Shown in pieces: positions 9,501-14,517 of a stretch of DNA of 16,203 bases. The notes beneath the pieces are model-generated. The model saw nothing but the letters and a program-made list of their open reading frames with translations, did no database searches and was not told the DNA's origin. Numbering within the stretch: the first letter of the stretch is position 1; each line of letters starts with the position of its first letter. The DNA is from Thermoplasmata archaeon (GTDB lineage: Archaea > Thermoplasmatota > Thermoplasmata > GCA-020350865), in contig CP070672.1 of NCBI GenBank assembly GCA_020351895.1, positions 2,941,841 to 2,958,043 of the forward strand, in the 5' to 3' direction. A program made the translations under genes and the position numbers.

Positions 9501-10767
9501 CGTACACATATCTCTTCTCAATTGGCCTCCGTACATAAAAGATTTCAGCTATCCCTCGGATGTGCGGTTCGATGAAGATACGGTTCTTAGTGACCACATG
9601 AATTTGAACCATTACTTTGCAGACAACACAACAGACCAACTCACTTTCATGCAGATTGTGTCAGGGGATGATATATTCGTCACCATCAATGATCAGGGTC
9701 TGGTGAGTTTCTCAGCCAAAGAGAACTGGTTTGGAGTAACCACAGTGACGTTCCGCGCTCAAGATGGTACCGGTGCTTGGGTGTCATTCACAATAAATGC
9801 GACTGTAAATTCAGTCAATGATGCTCCAGAGATTGCCCAAAAAATAACCTATTTACGAGTCAAAGAGGATGAGACATGGATCGTAGATTTAGATGATTAT
9901 TTTGATGATGTCGAAGATAAAAACAACCTGACTTTTTCATGCAACAAACCCGCTATTATAATCGATCCATTAACACATGAGGCGAAATGGAAGAGAAACG
10001 GTGAAAGCTCCTTGGAGGGTGTGGTATTCACGGCCAGTGATGGCGAAGCCAGCATTAGCATGGAAAAGGTAGATCTAAAAGTGGTAGAAACTTTCAATTG
10101 GCTATGGATGGTCATGGCGGCTTTATTCGGGGCATTTGGTGTCCTGGTTTATAGAGAGCTCAAATACAGGTATAAAATCGAAGAGGTTTTTATAGTAAAT
10201 AACGCAGGTATAATTCTCACACATCTTTCAAGGGGGGAATCAAAGCTGGCTGTGGATGTTGAGCTCGTCGGTGCCATGCTCACAGCAGTTCAACAGTTTG
10301 TCAAGGATTCCTTCTTGGATGGAAAGCAGGACAGCGAGTTAATCGAGGATAAGAAGAGATCATTGGAGAAGCTCGAGTTCGGTGGTTTTCATCTGATTTT
10401 GGAGCCAGGTGACTGCACATTGATGTGCGTCGTGATATCGGGCTATGTGAACAACAGGCTAAGGAAAAGAATGAGAGCCGTTTTGGATGAATTTGAGGAA
10501 AAATATACCGATGATCTCAAAGAGTGGGACGGCAATGTGGATACCTTTGCTGAAGCTAAATACATCATTGCAAAGCTATTCAAAAAAAGTGGTGATGACG
10601 AGGAGTTAAAAAGCGCCTTGGATGTATTAAGAGAAGTGACAGCAGAGGGCTATGAAACAGGTTTTGAAGAAATGCCAATATATGAACTAACAGAGTCCTC
10701 AGATTCAGGATATACCAATGAGGAGATCTACTCCTCAGAAGAACCACCTCCTCCACCTCGTGATTGA
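3559..10767 (+). CDS. Giant multidomain surface protein with one membrane helix and a cytoplasmic longin/roadblock-like domain
   Basis: A 2402-residue protein. The open frame extends back to a TTG at 3448, but the ATG at 3559 has a GGTG site and begins a signal peptide (hydrophobic core FIFSSVIFLLLVNCF). In order: a jelly-roll-like region to about residue 378; a DNRLRE (CBM96-like) domain at about 379-568, with RSLIRFDTNLIP and YFDLTSLVQEWVNG; a region to 945 with related modules (RISVETRTS, NIIIQTRTS); three fibronectin-like repeats (946-1258); two He_PIG domains (NASWL, then GTP; 1262-1441); three PKD domains (to 1705; for example YTWYFGDG, YLWDFDDDG); five cadherin-like domains (to about 2178); one helix at 2181-2198; then a cytoplasmic alpha/beta domain at about 2207-2342 and an acidic, proline-rich tail. 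N-glycosylation sequons are very frequent outside the membrane. The outer part suggests glycan or cell adhesion. The inner domain resembles longin/roadblock folds, which in other proteins bind small GTPases; that link is inference. Confidence 0.9.
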   Translation: MNQKNCTKLGCTSNYSSKIFIFSSVIFLLLVNCFTQTYSAISEPIVSDNPDGSFTADWPLVNSSEYNLFNLSMNNGEVNLTLNSFWCNQSTQSEFATGNMSKINNTDPLGTLELNTSTFGSGKNLIENGKFDTSENWSFNSSQNITSEWSSDGKYGRLSHYSASNPIFRGEQIVSEATGSGDPVPGSMSVVETLQYADDVNYYEMDIDKNLTITRFNISARSGIISEVWLWGCHRVDIGNNYIGTESLRYKNNTSVFLPSSIIPHKSNTTWTKQSHNITDAFYPWTWDNVTNLEVYFLNDDENPKDSVFWDRIWLEVTIERFDQTAYINQTFEVLNNTGFIDTLYEDFSKNEENRNVNFTLEPDSVTLDYSGTLSSGQATLYANVTGGGASYIGIDAWTDLNFGGAPKLIVGSSSFTFRSLIRFDTNLIPSDSIITDAILQLWVEGLSNNIQINVYRLVQDWDEGSDNGTEKPAKDGVTWEKADAQPDTPWGQFGGNRDPLVYCSTTVTTLDNWHYFDLTSLVQEWVNGNGNYGLLLKQANEGLDNMVEFTSDDSLSSDHRPQLIVNWEQPNYHTYGNFTSQVLDAEETVKDWGLLNWNSYTPPGTRISVETRTSMDNISWSDWYDNSSTPGYQISSPEGRYIQYRAHLITPDSTTSPVLYDVLIIFSSTPLKFEWKVDRSLNVTDAEMSIAINDTIVWSKPARSESTWTSDFQDISEHILSKGLYKISLRLRLIIETEYEVNCTVGYDNVTIGGSENENIGEYISIGFDARSKAIWREIKWNMSLEPDTNIIIQTRTSDINNSWPQWSSACSNPFGSPIESGDNQYFQYRAILLSTNSSNTPNLFDANILYSKYCSNGTLEMKSDFTTENLTSWGVFNAEAIYVQYIAFLYSIDSGTNWDPVPSGWNMDPVEISSGTIRFKAEFLPPDTSITPTLLGFSLRYLTNNIPELQGGNLINETGAFGGGWFNFSVQYLDRDDDYPTPIKLTVFGQGNYNLSMDELDPFDFNMTDGKWYFCNISLPKGSYQYLFIAYDGKTWASTSPVGITVYNNHPELKYGIVSPPTGKGKDSFNFTVAYYDYDNDAPQTMNLTLVSSPPINYIMKEIDGTDTVYSDGKDYYYELTLNKSIYTYFFYANDGEVRNNSTSSILYVGNNPPGLSSSPVLPSSGNITTTFNFTVTYRDIDEDWPGMVLLNLSNASNSTSYIMWEVDEDDLNCLDGKDYYYPRTGLTKGTYTYYFAANDTGGDWTESKETYVLEVDNSEPLIQTGDITNADEDSLYSVQYNSSDVDSDDCIWLLSTNASWLSLDPDTGDLTGTPDNGDVGRFWVNVSVRDNDGGMNWTYFILTVTNSPPQIVTTSPPEIAYENQQYSYDFYGYDEAEGNAFWSLDTNASWLNINSANGILSGTPGSADVGSFWVNVTLNDGNGEYDFLNFVIIIADVSNPIAEAGSDDSVFEDEPHSFDGSGSFDNSGQITNYTWYFGDGTISYDVNPIHTYTNQGVYFVVLVVKDAAGNEGYDTIKITVTNAAPVAVAGLDKNSNEGEPVNFDASDSYDTQSDNSTLIYLWDFDDDGQFNDGVGQVSSFAWYDEGIYTVSLKVVDDNGDFSVDTLNVTVSNLPPMIELGGPYSGIEGSIIFFFADAQDEGDDVLWFRWDWDNDGINDTGWETTPYADHIWNQFGTHTLGIEVWDGDDGYADDTATVEVLRAKHPPIISGVGGRYVHFDYPYLLNLAPYVTDPDTPKDELIITTSDSTHIKVNGLILTLNYPESMIWQTRIVIITVSDGQNTDNDTLTVSITANYPPEISSEIPDIIFDEGETLEDEIDLDNYFNDKDNDTLSYHFIGNVHIRAEINSTTNFVTFSAGPNWYGVENLTVRAYDPNGAFIEQVFKVTVNAVNFPPTIKGIQDVYVRLNSPWELFVLNPVYVWDDDSILDLILSTDSSYVTLSTTKEGVLEFHYIDPSITTDVIQISVSDGEYTASTDVTVHISLLNWPPYIKDFSYPSDVRFDEDTVLSDHMNLNHYFADNTTDQLTFMQIVSGDDIFVTINDQGLVSFSAKENWFGVTTVTFRAQDGTGAWVSFTINATVNSVNDAPEIAQKITYLRVKEDETWIVDLDDYFDDVEDKNNLTFSCNKPAIIIDPLTHEAKWKRNGESSLEGVVFTASDGEASISMEKVDLKVVETFNWLWMVMAALFGAFGVLVYRELKYRYKIEEVFIVNNAGIILTHLSRGESKLAVDVELVGAMLTAVQQFVKDSFLDGKQDSELIEDKKRSLEKLEFGGFHLILEPGDCTLMCVVISGYVNNRLRKRMRAVLDEFEEKYTDDLKEWDGNVDTFAEAKYIIAKLFKKSGDDEELKSALDVLREVTAEGYETGFEEMPIYELTESSDSGYTNEEIYSSEEPPPPPRD
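6394..7332 (+). repeat. Three tandem ~104-residue fibronectin-like repeats inside the giant gene
   Basis: The units are 6394-6705, 6706-7014 and 7015-7332. Each starts with NN and a proline, then has FNF[ST]V, an acidic turn of the form D-x-D-[DNE]-D-x-P (DRDDDYP, DYDNDAP, DIDEDWP), a DGK followed by an aromatic cluster, and a final Y-x-Y-x-F strand before an [AN]-x-D. The spaced aspartates look suited to binding calcium. The copies have diverged, so this is an old protein-level duplication, not a recent DNA repeat. Confidence 0.8.
7882..8673 (+). repeat. Three tandem PKD domains inside the giant gene
   Basis: Units of about 84-90 residues at 7882-8133, 8134-8403 and 8404-8673. Each has an opening such as PIAEAG, PVAVAG or MIELGG, an FDGSGS or FDASDS turn in the first two, a W-x-F/W-D/G-D core (WYFGDG, WDFDDDG, WDWDNDG), a H/Y-x-G-x-Y/H turn and a closing D-x-x-x-V-T/E-V strand. 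The third lacks the S-x-S turn. PKD domains are common extracellular spacers in archaeal surface proteins. Confidence 0.85.
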
Positions 10768-10795
10768 AATAATGATCCCTCCAGGGGTGCTTTTC

Positions 10796-10845
10796 ATTCC
10801 TTTAGGGAATTTACGGTTTTTCATATTTTTTCTTGCAAGTTATCA
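10796..10845 (+). terminator. Probable terminator of the giant gene
   Basis: A short hairpin, ATTCC paired with GGAAT around TTTAG (10796-10810), is followed by two T-runs within GGTTTTTCATATTTTTTCTTG. T-rich tracts end archaeal transcripts. It lies in the 106-bp gap between the convergent giant gene and ZIP gene. Confidence 0.5.
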
Positions 10846-10873
10846 ACGGTTAGAGAATACAAAGACTCGGTGT

Positions 10874-11623
10874 TCATTCAAGGAGAACCAAAAGGGACAT
10901 GATTCCAATACCCAAAAGCAGTGCTCCCATCTGAGCCAAAGACACCATGGGCCTCACCTCCTTCTGCAGCTCAGGTATCAAGTCAGTTCCAGCCACATAT
11001 ATGAATCCACCTGCCGTGAATGGAACCAGAAAAACAGGAAGATAAGACATAAAGCTACCGATAATGAGCATGAGTACCGCACCAATCACGGCTCCAAGCG
11101 CCGCAACAAGGTTGTAGAATATGGCCTTGGATTTGGAGAATCCTCCGTATATCAGCACTGAAAAATCACCTATCTCTTGGGGGACCTCATGAAGAATCAC
11201 GGCTATGGTTGTGGCCAAACCCAATGAGATGCTTATCATAAAACTTCCTGCAATGATCATACCATCAATGAAATTATGGACACCATCGCCGATAAGGTTC
11301 ATGTAGGTAAACGTGTGAACATGCTCCTCTGATGTTAGAATGTGACAATGCCTCCAGTATATGAGTTTCTCCAATACAAAGAATATTAAAATGCCGGACA
11401 AGGCAAAAAGCGAAATGTTCAATCCAAAGCCATGCTCCTCCACTACCTCAGGCAAAAGATGTATGAAGGCATCTCCCAGTAATGCACCTGCAGAAAAGCT
11501 TACAAATAGTATCATTATTTTCTTTAGAATGCTCTCTTTAATTGAGAGTGTCAGGATTCCTATGAGTGAAATAACACTCACAAGAACCACACTGGCCAAG
11601 GTAAACATCCAAAGATAGCTCAT
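10874..11623 (-). CDS. ZIP-family divalent metal transporter
   Basis: A membrane protein of 249 residues counted from the ATG at 11623. It has about eight hydrophobic helices. The two core metal-site helices carry HNFIDG and HEVPQEIGDF, the signatures of the LIV-1-like branch of ZIP transporters, which move zinc, iron, manganese or related ions into the cytoplasm. The usual second His of HExPHE is Gln here, a common variant. A His-rich loop between helices (RHCHILTSEEHVH) probably gathers metal. The frame extends to a TTG at 11641, but the TATA box at 11655-11665 predicts a transcript start near 11634, so the ATG at 11623 is preferred. It faces a NikR-type regulator across a shared promoter region, so nickel import or nickel-dependent control is plausible but unproven. 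Confidence 0.88.
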   Translation of the reverse strand: MSYLWMFTLASVVLVSVISLIGILTLSIKESILKKIMILFVSFSAGALLGDAFIHLLPEVVEEHGFGLNISLFALSGILIFFVLEKLIYWRHCHILTSEEHVHTFTYMNLIGDGVHNFIDGMIIAGSFMISISLGLATTIAVILHEVPQEIGDFSVLIYGGFSKSKAIFYNLVAALGAVIGAVLMLIIGSFMSYLPVFLVPFTAGGFIYVAGTDLIPELQKEVRPMVSLAQMGALLLGIGIMSLLVLLE

Positions 11624-11646
11624 GTTGAATCTAAGTGACAAATGAA

Positions 11647-11687
11647 TATTAACATTTATATAATTTATTATTAACTTTTATACAAAT
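11647..11687. promoter_or_regulatory. 19-bp direct repeat in the ZIP/nikR promoter region, possible operator
   Basis: Copies at 11647-11665 and 11669-11687 share TATTAAC followed after one base by TTTATA, with about 16 of 19 positions identical. They are spaced 22 bp start to start, about two helical turns. A partial inverted match (TTATTAAC at 11668-11675 against GTTTAATAA at 11699-11707) spans the nikR TATA box. The AT-richness makes chance similarity a real possibility. Confidence 0.4.
11655..11665 (-). promoter_or_regulatory. Putative TATA box of the ZIP gene
   Basis: The minus strand reads AATTATATAAA. A start about 26 bp downstream, near 11634, would leave a leader of only about 11 nt before the ATG at 11623. 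It lies inside the first copy of the 19-bp repeat, where a bound repressor would block it. Confidence 0.5.
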
Positions 11688-11699
11688 ACTTAAATATAG
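11687..11699 (+). promoter_or_regulatory. Putative TATA box of the nikR-like gene
   Basis: ACTTAAATATAG lies about 27 bp before the ATG at 11721, which would make the transcript leaderless. That agrees with the lack of any ribosome-binding site ahead of this ATG. A second TATA-like stretch lies at 11676-11684. Confidence 0.5.
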
Positions 11700-11720
11700 T
11701 TTAATAATTACTGCCTTCCA

Positions 11721-12104
11721 ATGCCAATAGTAAGCGTTTCACTGAATCAAAGGATATTGCATGATATAGATACACTTCAAGAGGAGATGGGATTCTCAGG
11801 AAGAAGCGAGACAATAAGAGCGGCTATTCGCATGTTGCTTGCGGATAAGGGGGAAAAAGACGATTTAAAGGGCACAATAGATGCATCGCTTTTTGTAATA
11901 CATGATGAAAAAGCCTCTGATAAAGTCTCGACAATAAGGCACGATTACCAGGATTTGATAAAAACCCAGGTTCACAAACATCTTGAAAATCAAAAATGCC
12001 TGGAGATATTCGTAATCAGAGGCGATGCCAAGAGAATCAAAAGCATGACAAATGCATTTCAGATCCATAAGAATCTGGATTATGTGAAGCTCTTTGTTTC
12101 GTGA
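11721..12104 (+). CDS. nikR: NikR-type nickel-responsive transcriptional regulator
   Basis: A 127-residue protein of normal NikR length. Residues 3-42 form a ribbon-helix-helix DNA-binding domain (VSVSLNQRILHDIDTL strand and helix, then GRSETIRAAIRMLL). Residues from about 50 on are the NikR C-terminal ACT-like domain. H74, H85, H87 and C93 match in spacing the four square-planar nickel ligands of E. coli NikR (H76, H87, H89, C95): H-x10-H-x-H-x5-C, followed by LEIFVIRGD. NikR tetramers bind DNA when loaded with nickel and usually repress nickel uptake. The gene is divergent from the ZIP transporter, which is the obvious target along with nikR itself. The ABC exporter downstream begins 97 bp later and probably has its own transcript. 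Some archaeal relatives may respond to other metals, but the full ligand set supports nickel. Confidence 0.9.
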   Translation: MPIVSVSLNQRILHDIDTLQEEMGFSGRSETIRAAIRMLLADKGEKDDLKGTIDASLFVIHDEKASDKVSTIRHDYQDLIKTQVHKHLENQKCLEIFVIRGDAKRIKSMTNAFQIHKNLDYVKLFVS

Positions 12105-12112
12105 TTTACTTT

Positions 12113-12152
12113 GTCCCTAGCATTTTTCTGGGTTTTTCAAAAAAACCGGGGA
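12113..12152 (+). terminator. Possible terminator after nikR
   Basis: T-runs (CATTTTTCTGGGTTTTTC) are followed by an A-run, forming a small GGTTTTT/AAAAACC dyad. No other function is apparent in this 97-bp gap apart from a weak TATA-like AATTATAAAG at 12175-12184, close to the next start. Confidence 0.4.
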
Positions 12153-12201
12153 ACATGCTTGAAGTAGGAAACTGAATTATAAAGAAAACATCGGTGGTTG
12201 T

Positions 12202-13230
12202 ATGCAGGATATTGCCATAAAGACCATGGAACTGACAAAGAAATTTGGGGAACTTGCCGCAGTTGATCATGTATCATTTGACGTAAAATCTGGCGAGATA
12301 TTCGGACTTTTGGGCCCTAACGGAGCAGGGAAAACAACGCTGATTAGGATGTTGTGCACTCTAAGCAGACCAACAAAAGGAACTGCTAAGGTTGCAGGTT
12401 ACGATATTAAAAAGGAAGATAGTAGTGTAAGGGAGCATATAGGTTTAGTATCAGAGAAACTGATGATGTACGATAGACTGACTGCAGAGGAGAATCTCAG
12501 GTTGTTCGGGAAATTATACGATATTCCCTCAGATACTCTCAAAGAAAGAATCAACGAGCTTTTAAGCCTTGTTCGCATGGAAAAATGGGCTGATCATCAG
12601 ATAGGGACGTTTTCCACAGGTATGAAACAAAGGATAAACGTGATTCGTGCACTTCTCAACCAGCCTGAGATCTTGTTTTTGGACGAACCCACCCTAGGTC
12701 TGGATCCCCAATCCACAGGGGAGATTCGGGAATTCATAAAGAATATCAACATGGAGCATAAAACCACGATCATTCTCACAACCCATATGATGGTTGAAGC
12801 GGACATGCTCTGTGATAGGGTTGGTATAATCGATTACGGTAAGATCGTGGCAATGGATTCCCCAGGGAATTTAAAGAGGATGATTTCAGGGACAGATACT
12901 ACGGTTGTGGAGCTTCATATCCCCAATCTATCCACGGATATCACATCACAAATTGAATCCTTGGGGTGTATAAATAATGTCATGGTAGAGAACGATACAC
13001 ATATCAAGGTTCAGGCAAAAGGTGACGACGCCTTCGATAATATCATCGATTGTGTGAGAAATAGCGGTGGAAAGATCTCCTCGGTGAAAAACCTGGAGCC
13101 AACTCTGGAGGATGTGTTTTTGCACATAACTGGACATGAGGTAAGGGAACATACCTCCGATAAGGTGAAAGCCGTGGATCCTGGCCATGGACCTCGACAT
13201 GGTGGAAAGCATAAAAGGAGAATCAGATAG
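12202..13230 (+). CDS. ABC-2 type exporter ATP-binding protein with His-rich tail
   Basis: A 342-residue ATPase of the DrrA/CcmA-like ABC-2 group. Walker A is GPNGAGKTT (38-46), the signature STGMKQR (138-144), Walker B ILFLDEPT with D161 and E162, and the H-loop histidine H195. The usual Q-loop glutamine is Glu (VSEK, E85). After the nucleotide-binding domain comes the DrrA-type C-terminal domain ending near residue 309 (LEPTLEDVFLHITG). A basic, His-rich tail follows, with H329, H333 and H337 spaced every fourth residue and more histidines at 308, 312 and 317. The start is set by GGTGGT at 12193-12198. It is followed by the permease with eight bases between, so the pair is an operon. Substrate unknown; the tail and the neighbouring NikR and ZIP genes raise the question of metal, but most relatives export hydrophobic compounds. 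Confidence 0.9.
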   Translation: MQDIAIKTMELTKKFGELAAVDHVSFDVKSGEIFGLLGPNGAGKTTLIRMLCTLSRPTKGTAKVAGYDIKKEDSSVREHIGLVSEKLMMYDRLTAEENLRLFGKLYDIPSDTLKERINELLSLVRMEKWADHQIGTFSTGMKQRINVIRALLNQPEILFLDEPTLGLDPQSTGEIREFIKNINMEHKTTIILTTHMMVEADMLCDRVGIIDYGKIVAMDSPGNLKRMISGTDTTVVELHIPNLSTDITSQIESLGCINNVMVENDTHIKVQAKGDDAFDNIIDCVRNSGGKISSVKNLEPTLEDVFLHITGHEVREHTSDKVKAVDPGHGPRHGGKHKRRIR

Positions 13231-13235
13231 GTGAT
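13229..13235 (+). promoter_or_regulatory. Ribosome-binding site overlapping the ATPase stop codon
   Basis: AGGTGAT overlaps the TAG stop of the ATPase gene (13228-13230) and lies three bases before the permease ATG at 13239. This arrangement suggests translational coupling of the two subunits. Confidence 0.7.
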
Positions 13236-13238
13236 TTT

Positions 13239-13982
13239 ATGGGTGCGAAAAAGATATTAAGTCACAGTTTATGGATAGCCTGGAAAGACCTTCTGGAGTT
13301 CTCAAGAAGCAGGCTGCGCCTAATCATGCTGGTTTTGATGCCTCTTTTTATGATGGTTATGGTTGGGTTTATTTTTCCTTCAGGAGATACGATTTCGGAT
13401 GTGCCAGTGGCTTTGGTGAATCAAGACGAAGGCAGCCAAAATATTTTCCTGGGTGATACATTCGTTGCCCAGCTTGAGGCTCTAAATGAGCAAACTGGAT
13501 TTTTAAAACTCGAAGGCGGGAGGGATTTTGAGGATATAAAATCCAGGATACAAAACGGCGAGACCTCAGGGGGGTTGATCATATCTCAGGATTTCTCGGC
13601 GTCACTTTTAGCAGGGATGCAGGGAAAAATAACCATCATTACCGACCAGACGAATCCTCAACTATCCTTGACCTTAGAAGGCATTCTAATCGAGACAATT
13701 GAAAGCATGGGCAGTCAAATGGCCAATCTCACGTTGAACACAACTTACGATATTCCTGCAAACAGAACCGAGGCTATATTGACTCCGTATCATGTGGAGG
13801 TGAAAGGGATCATACCTGGGGAGCCCAACTACTTCCAGTTTGTGGCCCCCGGTATAATGGCCATGGTGGTTATGATGTCCCTCATGACAGGTCTTCCCCA
13901 TGCCATATCGTACGAGAAGGATATAGGGACTCTAGATGGAATGCTTGTTGCACCCATAAATCGCCTGTCAATTATAATATGA
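13239..13982 (+). CDS. ABC-2 type permease, N-terminal part, ended by an in-frame TGA
   Basis: This is the first 247 residues of the membrane subunit partnered with the ATPase just upstream. It shows a cytoplasmic start (WIAWKDLLEFSRSR), a first transmembrane helix (about 28-48), a large extracellular domain of about 150 residues (VPVALVNQDEG, GLIISQDFS, ITIITDQTNPQLSLTLEG), and a second helix (VAPGIMAMVVMMSLMTG). Next comes the cytoplasmic coupling segment YEKDIGTLDGMLVAPINR. The frame stops at TGA 13980-13982 right after LSIII, while the family continues with a Gly-Lys pair and four more helices. Those helices are encoded in the same frame directly after the stop. Alone, this part lacks most of the transmembrane domain and should not form a normal transporter. 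It is either a recent nonsense mutation, a sequencing error, or read through. Confidence 0.82.
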   Translation: MGAKKILSHSLWIAWKDLLEFSRSRLRLIMLVLMPLFMMVMVGFIFPSGDTISDVPVALVNQDEGSQNIFLGDTFVAQLEALNEQTGFLKLEGGRDFEDIKSRIQNGETSGGLIISQDFSASLLAGMQGKITIITDQTNPQLSLTLEGILIETIESMGSQMANLTLNTTYDIPANRTEAILTPYHVEVKGIIPGEPNYFQFVAPGIMAMVVMMSLMTGLPHAISYEKDIGTLDGMLVAPINRLSIII

Positions 13983-14429
13983 AAGGTGCTTGCCCAGACA
14001 ACAAGGGGAATGATCCAGGGATTCGTAATTCTGGTTTTGGCCATAATCCTTTTCGGGGTTGTAATTTACGGCAACATACTTATTGTGATATTGCTTTTAT
14101 TTTTGAGTGTGTTCAGCTTCGTGGGATTGGGTATTCTCATCACCTCATTTACAGAAAACGAGGAAACAGCGAACATGGTGATGATGACGTTCATGTTCCC
14201 AATGATGTTCCTATCAGGAGTTTTCTTCCCTATACAACAGATGCCCTGGTTTATGCAGAGAATCGCTTATATCCTACCCTTGACCTACGCTACAACGGCG
14301 CTTAGAAAGGTGATTATACTGGGTGCGGGCATTTCTTCCATTACAACCGAGATTATAATCATGGTTGGCTTTGGAGTCGTACTACTAGCAATCGCTGTAC
14401 CCATGTTCAAAAGGGCAATGAGCAGGTAA
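13983..14429 (+). pseudogene. ABC-2 type permease, C-terminal part, same frame after the TGA
   Basis: The frame continues without any shift: KVLAQTTRGMIQG leads into four hydrophobic helices (FVILVLAIILFGVVIYG; ILIVILLLFLSVFSFVG; a third with FPMMFLSGVFFPI; IIIMVGFGVVLLAIAVPMF) and ends with KRAMSR and TAA. The conserved FLSGVFFPI and the following MPWFMQRIAYILPLTYATTALR are hallmark parts of ABC-2 (DrrB-like) permeases. With the first part the total is 396 codons, a normal length. A GTG at 13986 could in theory restart translation three bases after the TGA, but no ribosome-binding site precedes it. The reading frame is otherwise intact, with no further stops or shifts, so any inactivation would be very recent. 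Confidence 0.75.
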
Positions 14430-14455
14430 AAAAACTACCCTCTCACATCCAAAAA

Positions 14456-14467
14456 GATAATATAAAT
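14456..14467 (+). promoter_or_regulatory. Putative TATA box of the thioredoxin reductase fusion gene
   Basis: GATAATATAAAT gives a predicted start near 14488 and a leader of about 30 nt carrying GGAGGGG at 14505-14511, seven to eight bases before the ATG. The gene therefore appears to be transcribed separately from the ABC operon that ends at 14429. Confidence 0.55.
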
Positions 14468-14517
14468 TGTAGTTACTTTTACGTGAGAAAAAAAATCGAC
14501 ACAAGGAGGGGAAAACC

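Noticed and set aside
10718..11161. 147-residue plus-strand open frame
   Set aside because: It overlaps the end of the giant gene and runs antisense to the well-supported ZIP gene; no recognisable domain.
13980..13982. Selenocysteine or general TGA reassignment in the permease
   Set aside because: ABC-2 permeases have no known selenocysteine, the position looks like glycine, and TGA is the true stop of several genes in this window.
13979..14305. 108-residue open frame starting at the ATGA that overlaps the permease TGA
   Set aside because: It is out of frame with the permease helices, has no ribosome-binding site and no recognisable product. It is a shadow of the permease C-terminal part.
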